From assembly GCA_963978545.1 (NCBI GenBank), contig OZ021721.1, positions 97,451,918 to 97,515,917 on the forward strand: a stretch of DNA of 64,000 bases, read 5' to 3'. The position numbers and the translations under genes are program-made. Below the pieces are notes generated by a model that was given only the letters and a program-made list of their open reading frames with translations, searched no databases and was not told where the DNA came from. Within the stretch, counting starts at the first letter, position 1. Each line of letters begins with the position of its first letter. Below are positions 34,401 to 44,446 of the stretch, piece by piece. This stretch comes from Linyphia triangularis (taxonomy: Eukaryota; Arthropoda; Arachnida; Araneae; Linyphiidae).

Positions 34401-37361
34401 CCCTAAATACCAAAAACAAAATCCGATGCAAAATGAAAAGTTTGCCTATTTTTGTAAATTCTCTTAAAAGTGTTATGTTTACAGAGAAATATTAAATAGC
34501 TTTTCTAAAAAATAGATAGTATGGAATAAAATGGCAAAAAAATCATGAATTTATAATAAATAATAACGGAAATACAAACGGTAAATGAAAGGCTTTCAAA
34601 AAGGTAGTTTTAGGAGGGAGAACAAGGGGGAAGATAGGGGACTTCGGGGAAAATGTCCTTCTAAGTAAGTTCTAACAACTGACAAAAATTCAGCTTGTCT
34701 TTAATTTCTTCCAACATATGCTCATTTTTTACCTTCATTGCCTGGGCTAAGTTAGAAGAAGAAATAATCTATTCTAAATTAACTATCTTTTGAATTAGCT
34801 TTAACTAGATCCTAAGATAAAATAATGTTACATATTAGTGCAATATGGTCTAAACTGAGAATTGCACTTAAAAGTTTCAGTAAGTAAAGTTTTTTAGTTT
34901 AAGCAAAGACATGATTTAAAGGTCATTTAAAAAGTTTTCCCACGTTTTTACAGAGTGTTCGTTCTTTTTATAGCACAAGTGAGGCCTTTTTGCGTTGCCA
35001 CACAGGAATACATTTTCGAACTTGAAAAGTTCTTTATAGTAATTCGTACTTTATAGTAATCATTATTTTTGAAGAAGAAAATTGGTTTAAAATATATGGT
35101 AATTACATAGTCAGAAACAGAAGGAAGCTGGCCTGACGTCAAAGAAACTGAATCACTGCTTGTATCCATATGTTCTTCATTATGCTTTTCTTCATTAGCT
35201 ATAAAAGATAGAGATTATTAAATTTGATTGTAAACATTTGCAAATTGTTCTACAGATGGTAATAATTGCTATTTAAAGTAATAAAAAGTATTTAAATTAT
35301 AATCAATTTTAGAAATTAACTTTTGAGTTTTGGTGCTTTACTTATACACAGTAAAATAAAAATAACTTTCATTAATTGTGCTAATATGATAACAAACAGT
35401 TCATATAAACTGTTTGAAACAAGTTTCTTAAAAGAGGCAAAATTCAGTAATCCTAGTAATTGGATACTACATTGCATAATAAGGAGAAATTAAGATATCA
35501 AGAATATTTTATCATAATTATAAAAAGAGCCTGGCCATTGCTCAAGGACACATATTGTTTTCAAACATTGTATTTAATTCCCATTGGTTAATCTTGTAAA
35601 CTAAAGAGAGGACGATTTTCAGCACTTTATTTGCAAGTGATTGGATATTTTTACATTGAATTTGGATTGAATTAATTTAAGATTGAGTGTAATCATTTTT
35701 TATTTTAATGTTGGCATACGAAAAAAAATTTATTGTGTCATTACCAAATCTAAAATTAATAAACATAAATCACATTTTATTTTTAGAACATTTAAAAAAC
35801 ATAAGTTAAGTATAAAAATAAAGAAATTAAATGCAATGTATTTATGAATAATTAAGGTATAAACATAGATATGATCTAAAGTAAATACATGGTTTTATCT
35901 AACTGAAAGAAATGGGAAAAATTCAAGCAAAATTAAGTAGAACATAACACTATATGAGTGTGAATGCATAATATTAAAATAGGTACCATTTGAAGTCAAA
36001 GACACAAAATGCAAATCCTCTTCTAAAAGCAAATCTGAAATTAAGAGTTCGTTGTGAGGAACTGCCACTGTGTGATTGGTATACAACATATCTGGAAATT
36101 CTGAGTTGTATGCAGAATTAATAATGCTGTTTGTAGGTAATGGATCTGTATCATTTGTAAGGGTTGCCATTGATTCAGCAACAGCACAGCCAATACTGGA
36201 AGGTCCTGAAATCAAAGATCAAATGTTCAGCACATGTTCATCCACAACAAAGTACACAATTTTTCAATTCTAATGAAAAGTTTTAAAGAATACTTTGTTT
36301 GATAATAGATTAATTCTCTTTAATCATTATTCAGGTACATTGTCGGTTGAAACTTTATTTTTTTAACCTACCAATTCCCATTAATTGTATGGCATTTATT
36401 ATATTTCTTACTATTTTGCCCTTTATGTTATGCATAAATAAGAAAACATTTATGTTGGTTTGATTCTAATTACAAATTATTTAAAAAACATCTTATTTAA
36501 AAAAAAGAGAGAGGTATCATTTAGAAATGACAATATACGTTAGGAGGAAAATGGCATAACACCTATAGCCAAGAAGTCCATTCCATAACTTGTTTCATAA
36601 AATAACAATAGGAATGCAAACTTCATTTAATACTACTGTTAAAAACAATATTTCTTGCATAAATACATTTAAAAGAAAAAAAGATATTTGATTAAATTAT
36701 GAAATTTTATCTGTAATTATAAATTTCCAGGGACTAAGAAATGTAGGGCTGCTCAGATTCTTAAATTCTTGCAATAAATTAGTAATGTTAGTAGATTAGT
36801 AGACAAGACTTAAATTTGTCAAGTGCTGTTAAAAAAAAGGGAACCAGAGGGAACTTTGGGAAAAAACAAAATTTAACACAATGTGGGGATTAGTTTTTTT
36901 CTTTTTTTTATTAAATGCAAACTTTTAAGACTCCTAACAACATTTGAATTTACCATACATGCACATTTAAAGAACAAATTTAATTCTTTTGCACAAAGAG
37001 GTAACTGAAATAGTATCATCTGTTTGGTAGTTACTCTAACAAAACCACTTACAGCTTTAGATAGATTTAGCAAAATGCTCTTCAATTGCAACAACTTACC
37101 AAGTGTAGTAGGCTCAAAGTCTTCATCAGCAGTGGGGACTTCCATAGAAACATTTTGTAGCAAACCAATAAAACGTTCATTTGTTCTGTTTTGTTGCGGA
37201 GATGGAAGATTATTGTTATTATTCACATTAGGATAGGCATTCATTGAATGAGGTGATAGAGGGGCAATGGATGCTTGATGATTGTTGCTTAGAGCCAGTA
37301 ATGGTAGCATGGTGGTAGCATCAGGCCAACAATCTTCCATACTAGGATAGATATCACCTGC
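28161..37361 (-). CDS. cnc: Cap'n'collar (CNC) bZIP transcription factor, NFE2L/Nrf family
   Basis: Five coding exons join at 37361-37100, 36205-35987, 35198-35107, 30063-29611 and 28484-28161; all introns are GT-AG and the phases (1, 1, 0, 0) match. The N-terminal half is Ser/Asn-rich and acidic (DLLLEEDLHFVSL), as in activation domains, and HNHSYHLP recalls the HNHTYNMAP motif of NFE2L1. The CNC domain (LPISINDIINLAIDEYNE...LTLIRDIRRRGKNK) leads into the basic region VAAQNCRKRK and a leucine zipper. Such proteins pair with small Maf factors in the nucleus and bind antioxidant-response elements; in flies cnc also patterns the head. The encoded part is about 450 residues. The DLG/ETGE Keap1-binding region of long isoforms is not seen here, so this is either a short isoform or lacks upstream exons. 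Confidence 0.88.
28485..29610 (-). other. cnc intron splitting the DNA-binding basic region
   Basis: 1126-bp phase-0 intron, GTAAGA...TTATTAG, between the codons for GKNK and VAAQN. AT-rich; no recognisable mobile element. Confidence 0.85.
29611..30063 (-). CDS. cnc: cnc exon with the CNC domain
   Basis: 151 whole codons between acceptor TTTATCTCTAG and donor AAG|GTAAGA. The last 50 residues are the CNC domain and start of the basic region (ELNLPISINDIINLAIDEYN; RDIRRRGKNK). The first 100 residues are Ser/Asn/Tyr-rich and include HNHSYHLP. The internal ATG-less frame upstream continues to the acceptor, so the exon is longer than any ORF starting at a methionine. Confidence 0.9.
30346..34749 (-). 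mobile_element. Putative decayed DNA transposon of about 4.4 kb in a cnc intron
   Basis: Its two ends are inverted copies of each other: TAGCCCAGGCAATGAAGGT on the left and the reverse complement of ACCTTCATTGCCTGGGCTA on the right, each followed inward, at slightly different spacing, by AGACAAGCTGAATT. A broken coding region (about 30.96-33.75 kb) lies between on the minus strand. No target duplication could be read. Two unrelated inverted repeats flanking by chance cannot be ruled out. Confidence 0.4.
30960..33753 (-). pseudogene. Broken copy of an unnamed repeat-associated protein family
   Basis: From an ATG at 33753 the frames read CIMCNKNLQGD (Cys-x2-Cys zinc-binding start), RRDGLHKKIERKTTI, CGRSYTRPSSI, then DLVAPEARYHKQCHNAL and, at about 32.7 kb, FVQHVFDGADINFRTLDARN followed by TFHAIGGIQ. 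Near 31.3 kb a further block reads SFMGFVGHIME...SGLESL and NMLNGHSYSRCIRAYMLRL. I recognise this order ('xADNxDHNxxTLDGxNTFHxMG' and a later 'MLxGHAYxRAxRGHFL') from many uncharacterised, multi-copy proteins of invertebrate genomes, but I do not know an accepted name. Stops and frameshifts occur throughout (for example between ERND and GDREW), so it is dead. Confidence 0.6.
35107..35198 (-). CDS. cnc: cnc exon, Ser/Glu-rich
   Basis: 92 nt: two bases complete a split codon, then 30 codons (NEEKHNEEHMDTSSDS, SLTSGQLPSVSDY). Acceptor CTTTTATAG, donor TAT|GTAATT. The Asp-Ser-rich segment resembles the phosphodegron-like serine stretches of CNC proteins, but no exact DSGxxS motif is present. Confidence 0.75.
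35199..35986 (-). other. cnc intron
   Basis: 788-bp phase-1 intron; donor GTACCT is weaker than the others. AT-rich, nothing inserted that I can see. Confidence 0.7.
35987..36205 (-). CDS. cnc: cnc exon, acidic activation region
   Basis: 219 nt, phase 1 on both sides, acceptor TTGATTTCAG. Encodes GPSSIGCAVAESMATL, then acidic and hydrophobic HNELLISDLLLEEDLHFVSL, a pattern of transactivation domains. Confidence 0.8.
36206..37099 (-). other. cnc intron
   Basis: 894-bp phase-1 intron, GTAAGT...TTTCAG. No repeat recognised. Confidence 0.75.
37100..37361 (-). CDS. cnc: cnc exon, N-terminal region of the visible gene
   Basis: 262 nt. Acceptor ATCTTACAG, phase-0 start AGDIYPSMEDCWPD, then LPLLALSNNH, an Asn run and FIGLLQNVSMEVPTADEDF; donor CTTG|GTAAGT. 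A methionine (37340) lies in the exon, but the open frame continues to the acceptor, so the exon is internal unless an alternative start is used. Confidence 0.8.
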
Positions 37362-38059
37362 CTGTAAGATAAAGTGACATTATTAAAATATCCATTTTGC
37401 TCATCTTCCAGTATTTAAAATAATGAATATTTATGAGTTATATTATAAACTCATTGTTAAATTACTGTAATTGAGTATTGAACATCTAAGTTTAAATGAA
37501 CTAAAGCTCATAATTAAAGTTATTTTTAGCTATTATACATACATGTACAAATAGAACCAGGATATAAGTAGAAATAAAATGTTAAAGTTTTGTCCTTACA
37601 ACCTTAAAAAATCTTCTGTCTAGAATGATTGCAGAGATTAAAAAATTGGCGAGAATTTCTGAAAGACAATCAGGCAGACTATCGATAATAATGAAACACA
37701 TTGGTGTGATAGTTCAGTTCCAGAGTTTCCCTAGTAGATTTTCCAAGTTTGTGCAAAAACTTAATGCTTGTGTGTTGCTCAAATCTAGACAATGCAACCG
37801 AATTGCATCACTACCTTCCTTTGATAACCCACTATTCTACTCAGGCTGAATCAAACTTCCTTACAGTAAGCAAAAAATCTAATAGCTGGTGACAACTTTT
37901 AGTCTTTTTGATAAAATAATAAAATAAAAAAAAGTACAACTGTAATTTGTAAAAGGTTTCTAATAAATGCAAATAGTTTTTTGGTCATAAGAGATCATCT
38001 ACATATTTAAATTGAATCAAGCTTTAAAAAATTCAATTGAAGCCCCATGATATTAGATA
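37362..38059. other. Intronic or upstream sequence of cnc
   Basis: AT-rich. The ORF at 37625-37849 on the plus strand has no domain. If the exon at 58.8 kb is right, everything from here to 58823 is one 21.5-kb intron. Confidence 0.3.
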
Positions 38060-38231
38060 CAATCAAACACTGTTAACGCTAAATCGCTTAACATGCAATC
38101 CTGTTTAATGCCAATAAAAAGCAGTTATCCGTACTTAAAACTTAACGTTAATTTATTTGTTTACCACAAAATTAGGTTAACGCTAACAATTTCAGCGGCC
38201 TCATTGACTTCGCATTAACAGGGTTCGACTG
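38060..38231. mobile_element. Pogo/Tigger-like MITE, second copy
   Basis: Termini CAATCAAACACTG and ...CAGGGTTCGACTG, TA on both sides. Same family as 19637-19791, opposite orientation. About 172 bp and non-coding. Confidence 0.6.
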
Positions 38232-38915
38232 TATTTGGATATAGCATTCAAAAATATATTGAAATACCAAGTATCATAATTTTTTGATGGCTGGTCAGTG
38301 ATTTATATGATAACAAGAAAATGAACAACTAATATAAAAAAAAGAAACATTGCTATTAACAACACTCTGCTAAAAGCCAATTATAAATAGTATGAAAATT
38401 CTGAATTAAAGTTTTTAATTATTAATTAATAAAAACAATCTGTAAATTTTTAATGATTAAGACACATCTTTCCTTGGTTAGATTTAGAATAGTTGAAAAC
38501 TGCCTCAGAAATACTTATAAATATACAAGATTATATTTGAAATTAATTAGAGTCGGGTTTATGGTCAGGTCATGGTTTAAACCAAATGATTTTCTTCTGA
38601 AAAAACCACTTGTTTTAAACCTAGTGTAATTTAAGAGCACAGAAACAGTGTTTAGAATGTCTTAGTAAATGATGTTTTGATAAATTGAATGTGAAATTAA
38701 AAATTTAACCATACAGTAGTAGTTAATACCCTTGAAAGAATTTGGGATGTAAAAGTTTGTTGAAAGTCTGAAAAAATATCTGTCGCAGGGTACACATCTG
38801 TATCAAAATAACTCTAATATGAGATTTTTACCGTTAAGTTACACCTGAAAATTTTTGTTAAGTTTTCTAACAATTTGAGTTGCCATATCTCTTCTAAACA
38901 CACACAAACCTGCAT

Positions 38916-39054
38916 AGGCGCATAGCCAGGGGAGAAGATATGGGGATATATTCGGCCCCTCCATGAAAATATATTTTAACTATTAAGAAATTAGGGATAT
39001 CTAGTTGCAATTAAAGTTTTACCTCAGAAAAAAGTAGCAAGTTAATACATGCAT

Positions 39055-39150
<96 letters not shown>

Positions 39151-39180
39151 TTATTTATTTTCAGGAGGGGGAATTACTTA
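38916..39180. mobile_element. Fragment of the 'gcgtagccag' MITE with an AC microsatellite inside
   Basis: 'gcgcatagccaggggagaag' with 'atatggggatatattc' on the left matches the inverse of the right end of 9484-9736; 'tttcaggaggggga' at 39160 matches its other end. The middle was replaced or interrupted by a long (CA)n run. Confidence 0.4.
39056..39149 (+). repeat. (CA)47 microsatellite
   Basis: Uninterrupted dinucleotide run of 94 bases. It produces a meaningless poly-Thr/His frame. Confidence 0.98.
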
Positions 39181-39289
39181 AATGATTTGGCTTTCATATG
39201 CATCCATAGAGAAATTAATGTCAATTTGAAAGAACATCAATAGTCAAAGAAGAAGTCCTTAATTAACTTTCCAAAAAACATCTTATTAT

Positions 39290-39500
39290 GATCTACCCAT
39301 ATATCTAGGCCCATATCTGACCATATGTGGATTCATATTAGACCATATCTAATTTCATATCTGACCATACCTAGGTTCATATCTGGACCATATATATTTC
39401 TATACATGAATCATATCTGAAAGTGGGCCAATTTCTGATATGATGCATGTATGGAAATAGATATGATCTGATATGATTTTTTATATCTGGCCAGATATGA
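39290..39500. repeat. Degenerate array of 'catatctgaccatat'-like units in both orientations
   Basis: About ten imperfect occurrences of ATATCTG or its inverse at irregular 15-30 base spacing; the first half mostly reads 'catatctgacc', the last part 'agatatgat', so the array folds back on itself. Confidence 0.5.
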
Positions 39501-40136
39501 TTTTTTCTGGTACACTCAAGTGAGTGATAAACCATTCTTCCCATCATGTTTACCGCTACTATAATCGACTTTAAAGCAAAATTTCGTAACTTTTTGATCA
39601 ACCCATGTAGATATATTAATAATTCATAGAGATTTTAAAATAAATCCAATTGATATATACATTAAGGCTACAGTACTTAGGTTTATAGAGAAGATTAAAA
39701 AATTGTCATGAATATTTAAAACAGTGGTCTACATTTTGGCTGAACAATTACATAAAAGGTCATGAATCATCTTGCATGACCCAACGTGATAATTCGGTAA
39801 ATATTTTATTACGAATTTTTTTTATATAAAAATCACTTCCAAGTCTGTTTGCTTATTTATCTGGTTAGTCTGCAAGATCATAGAGGGCGCCACCAACGAC
39901 GGACTCGGGACCATAGACTTATATTACTAACTATACTCTCTCTATATATTATTATTTCATATATTTATATTCTATATTTATTATATTATAAACGGAATTT
40001 ATAGACGGCATGTTTAGGGTTACCTCGTGTAACGAAATTGAAAACCACGTGACGGGTGGATATTTCGAACAAAGGAGGGAAAAAAACAGATAACCGCTGA
40101 AATCTGTCTGACGTAAAGTTATTGAATTCAGTAAAA

Positions 40137-40217
40137 ATGCTCCGATATTGTTCTGCATTTGGTTGTAATGAGAAATCATAGAAAGGGGGTTCAATAAGCT
40201 TTTACAAGTTAGCGCTA
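40137..40217 (+). pseudogene. THAP-domain start, broken by a stop codon
   Basis: ATG at 40137 reads MLRYCSAFGCNEKS, then TAG (40179), then KGGSISFYKLAL in frame. 'YC(S)AFGC' and 'SF(Y/H)K' are the first half of a THAP (C2CH) DNA-binding domain, with the first two zinc ligands present. The rest is lost. Located about 225 bp inside the left end of the P-like element. Confidence 0.6.
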
Positions 40218-40522
40218 TTTTTTAAATTTTCTACATAATTAAGGTTTTAAAGTACACTTATAAATATATTTTTGTTTCACATTCTCAGAAAGCTATCTTT
40301 AATTGTTTTATTACGGATTTTATTTTGTAACTAACTTCTGAAAATTGCAGTTAATATTGAAATAGAAAAACAGACCAGGATTATAGCTGCTTTTTGAAGA
40401 AATTAGTGGCTATTTAAGGATTTTAAATTCACTTTTAAGTATCAAGAGCAAATTCCGCGCAGTTGGCTTAGTTTGGTGAGAATCAAAATGAAATACATTT
40501 TGACGTTTATCAAGGTTATGAT

Positions 40523-41133
40523 CAGGGCCTGATCATGACAATTTGGGGCCCAAGGCCCGGACACATTCGGGGGCCCCTTTTTCAAATGCGGGATTTATTG
40601 GAAATGGGCTTGACACCAAGTCAAATGAATTAACATTAAATATTGAAAAAGGGGATAAATTAATGTTAATATTGTTTCTTAAAAGTTATTTTTTTATCAC
40701 AAAATTTTAACAATCAAATTTATAAATCAAAAGAGGAAAAACTTTGTTATGTATAGCTTTGCATTTCGCTATCACTATACAAATCCCAATATCTTCAGTA
40801 TTATTCACAACTTCAGAGTCGACATTTGCTGATCTCACAATAAATTCATCAAGATTTCCTTTAAATTTTTTTTCCACTCTATCTTTCAAAAAAGTTTGTT
40901 TTTTAAGTATTTAAATGATGGTTTGGTATATTTGAATAAATATACTCTGGGAAACTAAAGATGGTTCAAGATCAATACAAAATGATTTTTATAAAAAGAT
41001 ATTTTTTATGAATAAAAGATATTCACGCAGCTTTTGTGAGACAAAAGTATAGATTTACATCCAATTTCGGGGCCCCCTAAAATCATGGGCCCAAGGCCTG
41101 GGCCTTGTGGGCCTAGGCGATGATCAGGGCCTG
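40523..41133. mobile_element. 611-bp hAT-type non-autonomous element
   Basis: Ends CAGGGCCTGATCATGAC and GCGATGATCAGGGCCTG are inverted repeats; GTTATGAT is duplicated exactly on both sides (40515-40522 and 41134-41141), the 8-bp duplication of hAT elements. Subterminal regions are rich in 'ggggccc' and 'ccaaggcc(c/t)'. A short minus ORF (40889-40707, ...KKFKGNLDEFIVRSANV) may be a leftover of a hAT transposase N-terminus; this is weak. Confidence 0.8.
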
Positions 41134-41599
41134 GTTATGATCGCTCATCGATTTTGATTGCTATGCTTAATCTTTTTTTTTTTTTTTTTTTTTTACCCAT
41201 TTATAAAAATTCTGAATTTTCAAAACTGATTAGGATCGTTTTTAATATTGTTTTGATACTTTCATATCGGTTTACCTTGTGATTTTTTTTTAAATGGAAC
41301 ACACGTTTTTTTTTCTTCACTTATTTAGTAAATACAGACCATGAATTACGGTGTGTATTCCAACAATTAGGGTATTGTACAACATATCTGACTTTACTAT
41401 AACAAGAATATTGGGTGGATGTAAAATATTTCGTGTCATAAAACATTAATATTTAAGTTTCTATTCTGTTTTTGTTTCAATTATAAATACGATTTTTCCT
41501 TTAAAATTATTAGAAAAGTCAATTTTTATTTAAAGCGTACACATGGAGTACAAGTTATTTTATATATGTTAAAATAGTTTATATTAACTTCGATTTTCT

Positions 41600-41840
41600 T
41601 TTTGTGTGTTTGTTTGTGGAGTGCAAATCTACGGAAGACCAATTCCATTTGCCGTCATCCAATAGACCTGAAACTTGGCAGGTAGACTTTGTCGAAGTCA
41701 AGGCATTCTATCAAATTTTGGGGGATGTCACTAAAAGTCTTCTTAACCACGCTACTATATTACCGCTTCGAAGGGATAATTAACCCACTTGCCTTCATCC
41801 AATCGAGCCTAAAATTGGCAAACCGACTCGTTGTCGGACT
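41600..41840 (+). repeat. Two diverged 'gccgtcatccaat' blocks
   Basis: 'tgccgtcatccaatagacctgaaacttggca' at 41651 and 'tgccttcatccaatcgagcctaaaattggca' at 41791 are similar blocks about 140 bases apart. They look like part of an old repeat; function unknown. Confidence 0.4.
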
Positions 41841-42157
41841 GCTAGAATTAGAATTTACAGAAGTTTAAAGTAATTTCTTAGACAATAATTAAGTTTCACA
41901 ATAATTAAAAAACCCACAGCACTAAATTCCCAATAATATAGCTCACAAACTCTCTCTATCCCCCCCCCCCCCCCCCAGCTTTATTTTACGATTTTTTTTC
42001 CCGCTAAGGTGTTTTATTTAAAATTTGGTTGCGTTCTGGGATTCTGATATGCTAAGAATCTAATTAAAGCACATATCGTGCCTGGGTTTAATTTCTTGTA
42101 CTTTGCAGAGCTATTTCTTGTACTATTGTGAAGATGCTATTAATTTTTTTAATAAAA

Positions 42158-43042
42158 AGATGGAAGAATTTGTATTACTTATATAATATTATTCTTCGTA
42201 ATTTTACAATATTTGCTTTTCTGTACAATTACTATTAATTGAAGTATTTGTTAATGATGGAAGAATTTTTATGACTTATATAATATTATACTTGGTAAAT
42301 TTACAACATTGGCATTCTCTATTTGTGAATACAGCGATAAAAGTGTAAAATCACCTAAAAATAATATTACTATAAGTAAACTTTACTAAATTATAAATCT
42401 TAGAAATTTTTTTATAATTACAGATTAGCTTATTTACAAATCATTGGAAATTGTTAAATTTTATCAAGGAAACCGAGTACAACTTCACAAACATTTTTAG
42501 CACACACGTAATCGGAAAAGTTATAACGATTGTTCCGGAGGAATACAATTAACCAACAATTTAAACACAAGATAACTACGTCATAAAATTTATCCTTTAT
42601 CTAACTACGGGCGCGCCAAAATGAGAAGAAACCTGCCAAATCTGCTCCAAAAAGTCTCCTTTCATATAGTTTATTTGGTTTCACCCTCGTTGTATAATTG
42701 AAGTGGGAGCGCGCAATCTAGTGTTGATTATAAGTCTATGCTCGGGACAAATTGCTTTAAAGTTTGTAATAGGTTATCAATAGAGTAAATGATGGAAGAA
42801 TTTTTATGACTTATATAATATTATACTTGGTAAATTTACAACATTGGCATTCTCTATTTGTAAATACAACGATAAAAGTGTAAAAGTGCCTAAAAATAAT
42901 ATTACTATAAGTAAACTTTACTAAATTATAAATCTTAGAATTTTTTTTATAATTATAGATTAGCTTATTTACAATTCATTGGAAATTGTTAAATTTTATC
43001 AAGGAAACCAAGTACAACTTCACAAGCATTTTTAGCACACAA
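42158..43042 (+). repeat. Direct duplication of about 255 bp, plus a partial third copy
   Basis: 42255-42511 and 42789-43042 both start 'aatgatggaagaatttttatg' (first 20 bases identical) and stay nearly identical to 'tttttagcacaca'. 42158-42240 is a shorter diverged copy. The first full copy lies inside the P-like element and the second outside it. Confidence 0.85.
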
Positions 43043-43499
43043 TGTACAATTTACGCGGTCTCTTATTTAATTCATATATTATTTTATCTTTCATTGATTT
43101 ACTTCATGCTCATACTGAGCCAACGTGACTAAATTCGCCACATCCCTTGTCTAACTTCGTTTTGGTGGTAATAATAATTTTACTTATTGAAGATGCGTGT
43201 TGTTATACCTTCCATAGCTGGTGAGGAAATTTATGATGCGCATTTCAATTGTGGAACATATATAGAATAAGAGAAAAAATTATACACTGAATAAACAATT
43301 TATTTCATTAGTCCGGATCCGTAATGGAACTGCACAACCAGAATATACCCCATAGGATAAGAAAAGAATTCCACTCTTTTTACAAACTTGAAACATAAAG
43401 AGTTTGTTTCTAAGGATTTTTTAAGGACCTAAACAATTTATAAGAATCTATCAAACTTATTAACTCATAATGTAAATGCATACATCACTAAGGTTGGTT

Positions 43500-43640
43500 G
43501 TATTGCAAATGTTCTTGCGCAAGGGCTATACTGTGGTGCAAAATCGTTTGATGAAGGAGGAAATGTCTTCCGAAAGAACTCCCAAGGGGATACTGCTTAA
43601 CATTTGCGTCTTAAATGGACGGAAACGAAGAAACAAGTTT
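43500..43640 (+). repeat. Diverged relative of the repeat at 59.55-59.76 kb
   Basis: Shared order of 'gcaag(g/a)gct', 'atactgtgg', 'atgtcttccgaaa / atgacttccagag', and 'catttgcgtctt(a/g)aatgg'. No coding meaning. Confidence 0.35.
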
Positions 43641-43793
43641 AGAAATGGGTGATCATTTTTTTGATTAATAAAGCTGAAAATTGAGATTATTAACAGTCTT
43701 AAGTTTTTCAAAATAATCTTTTTGAAGGACCTGGTTTCTAGAAATAAGGAGTTCTTAAGGGTCCTTATCATTGAAAAGTGTTATTAATAATTG

Positions 43794-44446
43794 TCCGAGA
43801 GGCGACTGCAATTTTTGGACCTCATCGAACATCATTTTGAATTTTTTATAGAAATTGGAGAAAAGTGAGTAGATTAGGAATCCACTGGTCTGCCGTGGCA
43901 AAAATGGCCGAAACTGGTCAAAAATCGACTTGGAATGAGTTGAACTAAAATCCGATTGCCAAATATGTCATAACTTGCCAAAAAGAGAACACACTTTTTC
44001 GTCTGGTAACCCTGCATTTTGATTTTCAATGAAAAAAGCGCAAACGATTTTTGATCTCTGGCTTGGAAAATTTGTATCTTTTAAAAGTAAGCCAAATTGG
44101 CGACATCAGTTACGTCATCCGTGACGTAATGTTTATTACCAACTTGGCTTCCTTTTAATCGATGCAAGTAGACCGTCGCCATATATCTGAATCGTTTGCA
44201 ACCTTCTTAATTGATAAGTAAAGAGTGAGGGTTACCAAATAAAAAAAAATGCTCATTATTTGGCAAGTTATGGCCCATTTGGCAATTGGATTTAGTTCAA
44301 CTTATTGAAAGTCCAATTTTGACCAGTTTCGGCCATTTTTGCCACGGCAGACCAGTGGATTCGTAATCTACTCACTTTTCTCTAATTTCTATAAAAAAAT
44401 CAGAATGATGTTCGATGGGGTCCAAAAATTGCAGTCGCTTCTCAGT
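43794..44446. mobile_element. 653-bp foldback element
   Basis: Arms of about 210 bp: the left starts CCGAGAGGCGACTGCAATTT and the right, read in reverse, CTGAGAAGCGACTGCAATTT; both run through 'ccactggtctgccgtggcaa' and 'tcataacttgccaaa'. The middle about 230 bases differ. No target duplication could be defined. Relatives: 12985-13150 and 50985-51260. Confidence 0.7.

Larger units (their letters stand above)
30064..35106 (-). other. cnc intron carrying a decayed transposon
   Basis: 5043-bp phase-0 intron (GTAATT...TCTCTAG). Most of it (30346-34749) is a transposon remnant; see that entry. Confidence 0.8.
39912..42740 (+). mobile_element. P-element-like DNA transposon with nested hAT MITE
   Basis: Terminal inverted repeats: CATAGACTTATATTACTAAC on the left and the reverse complement CATAGACTTATAATCAAC on the right. 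An exact 8-bp duplication CTCGGGAC flanks it (39904-39911 and 42741-42748). An 8-bp duplication and a 5' THAP zinc-finger start (40137) are both features of the P superfamily, whose transposase binds DNA through a THAP domain. The remaining 2829 bp have no long ORF and contain a nested 611-bp hAT-type element (40523-41133), a C-tract near 41961 and repeated segments near the right end. It is inactive. Confidence 0.75.

Noticed and set aside
39049..39243. His/Thr-rich ORF
   Set aside because: Translation of the CA microsatellite.
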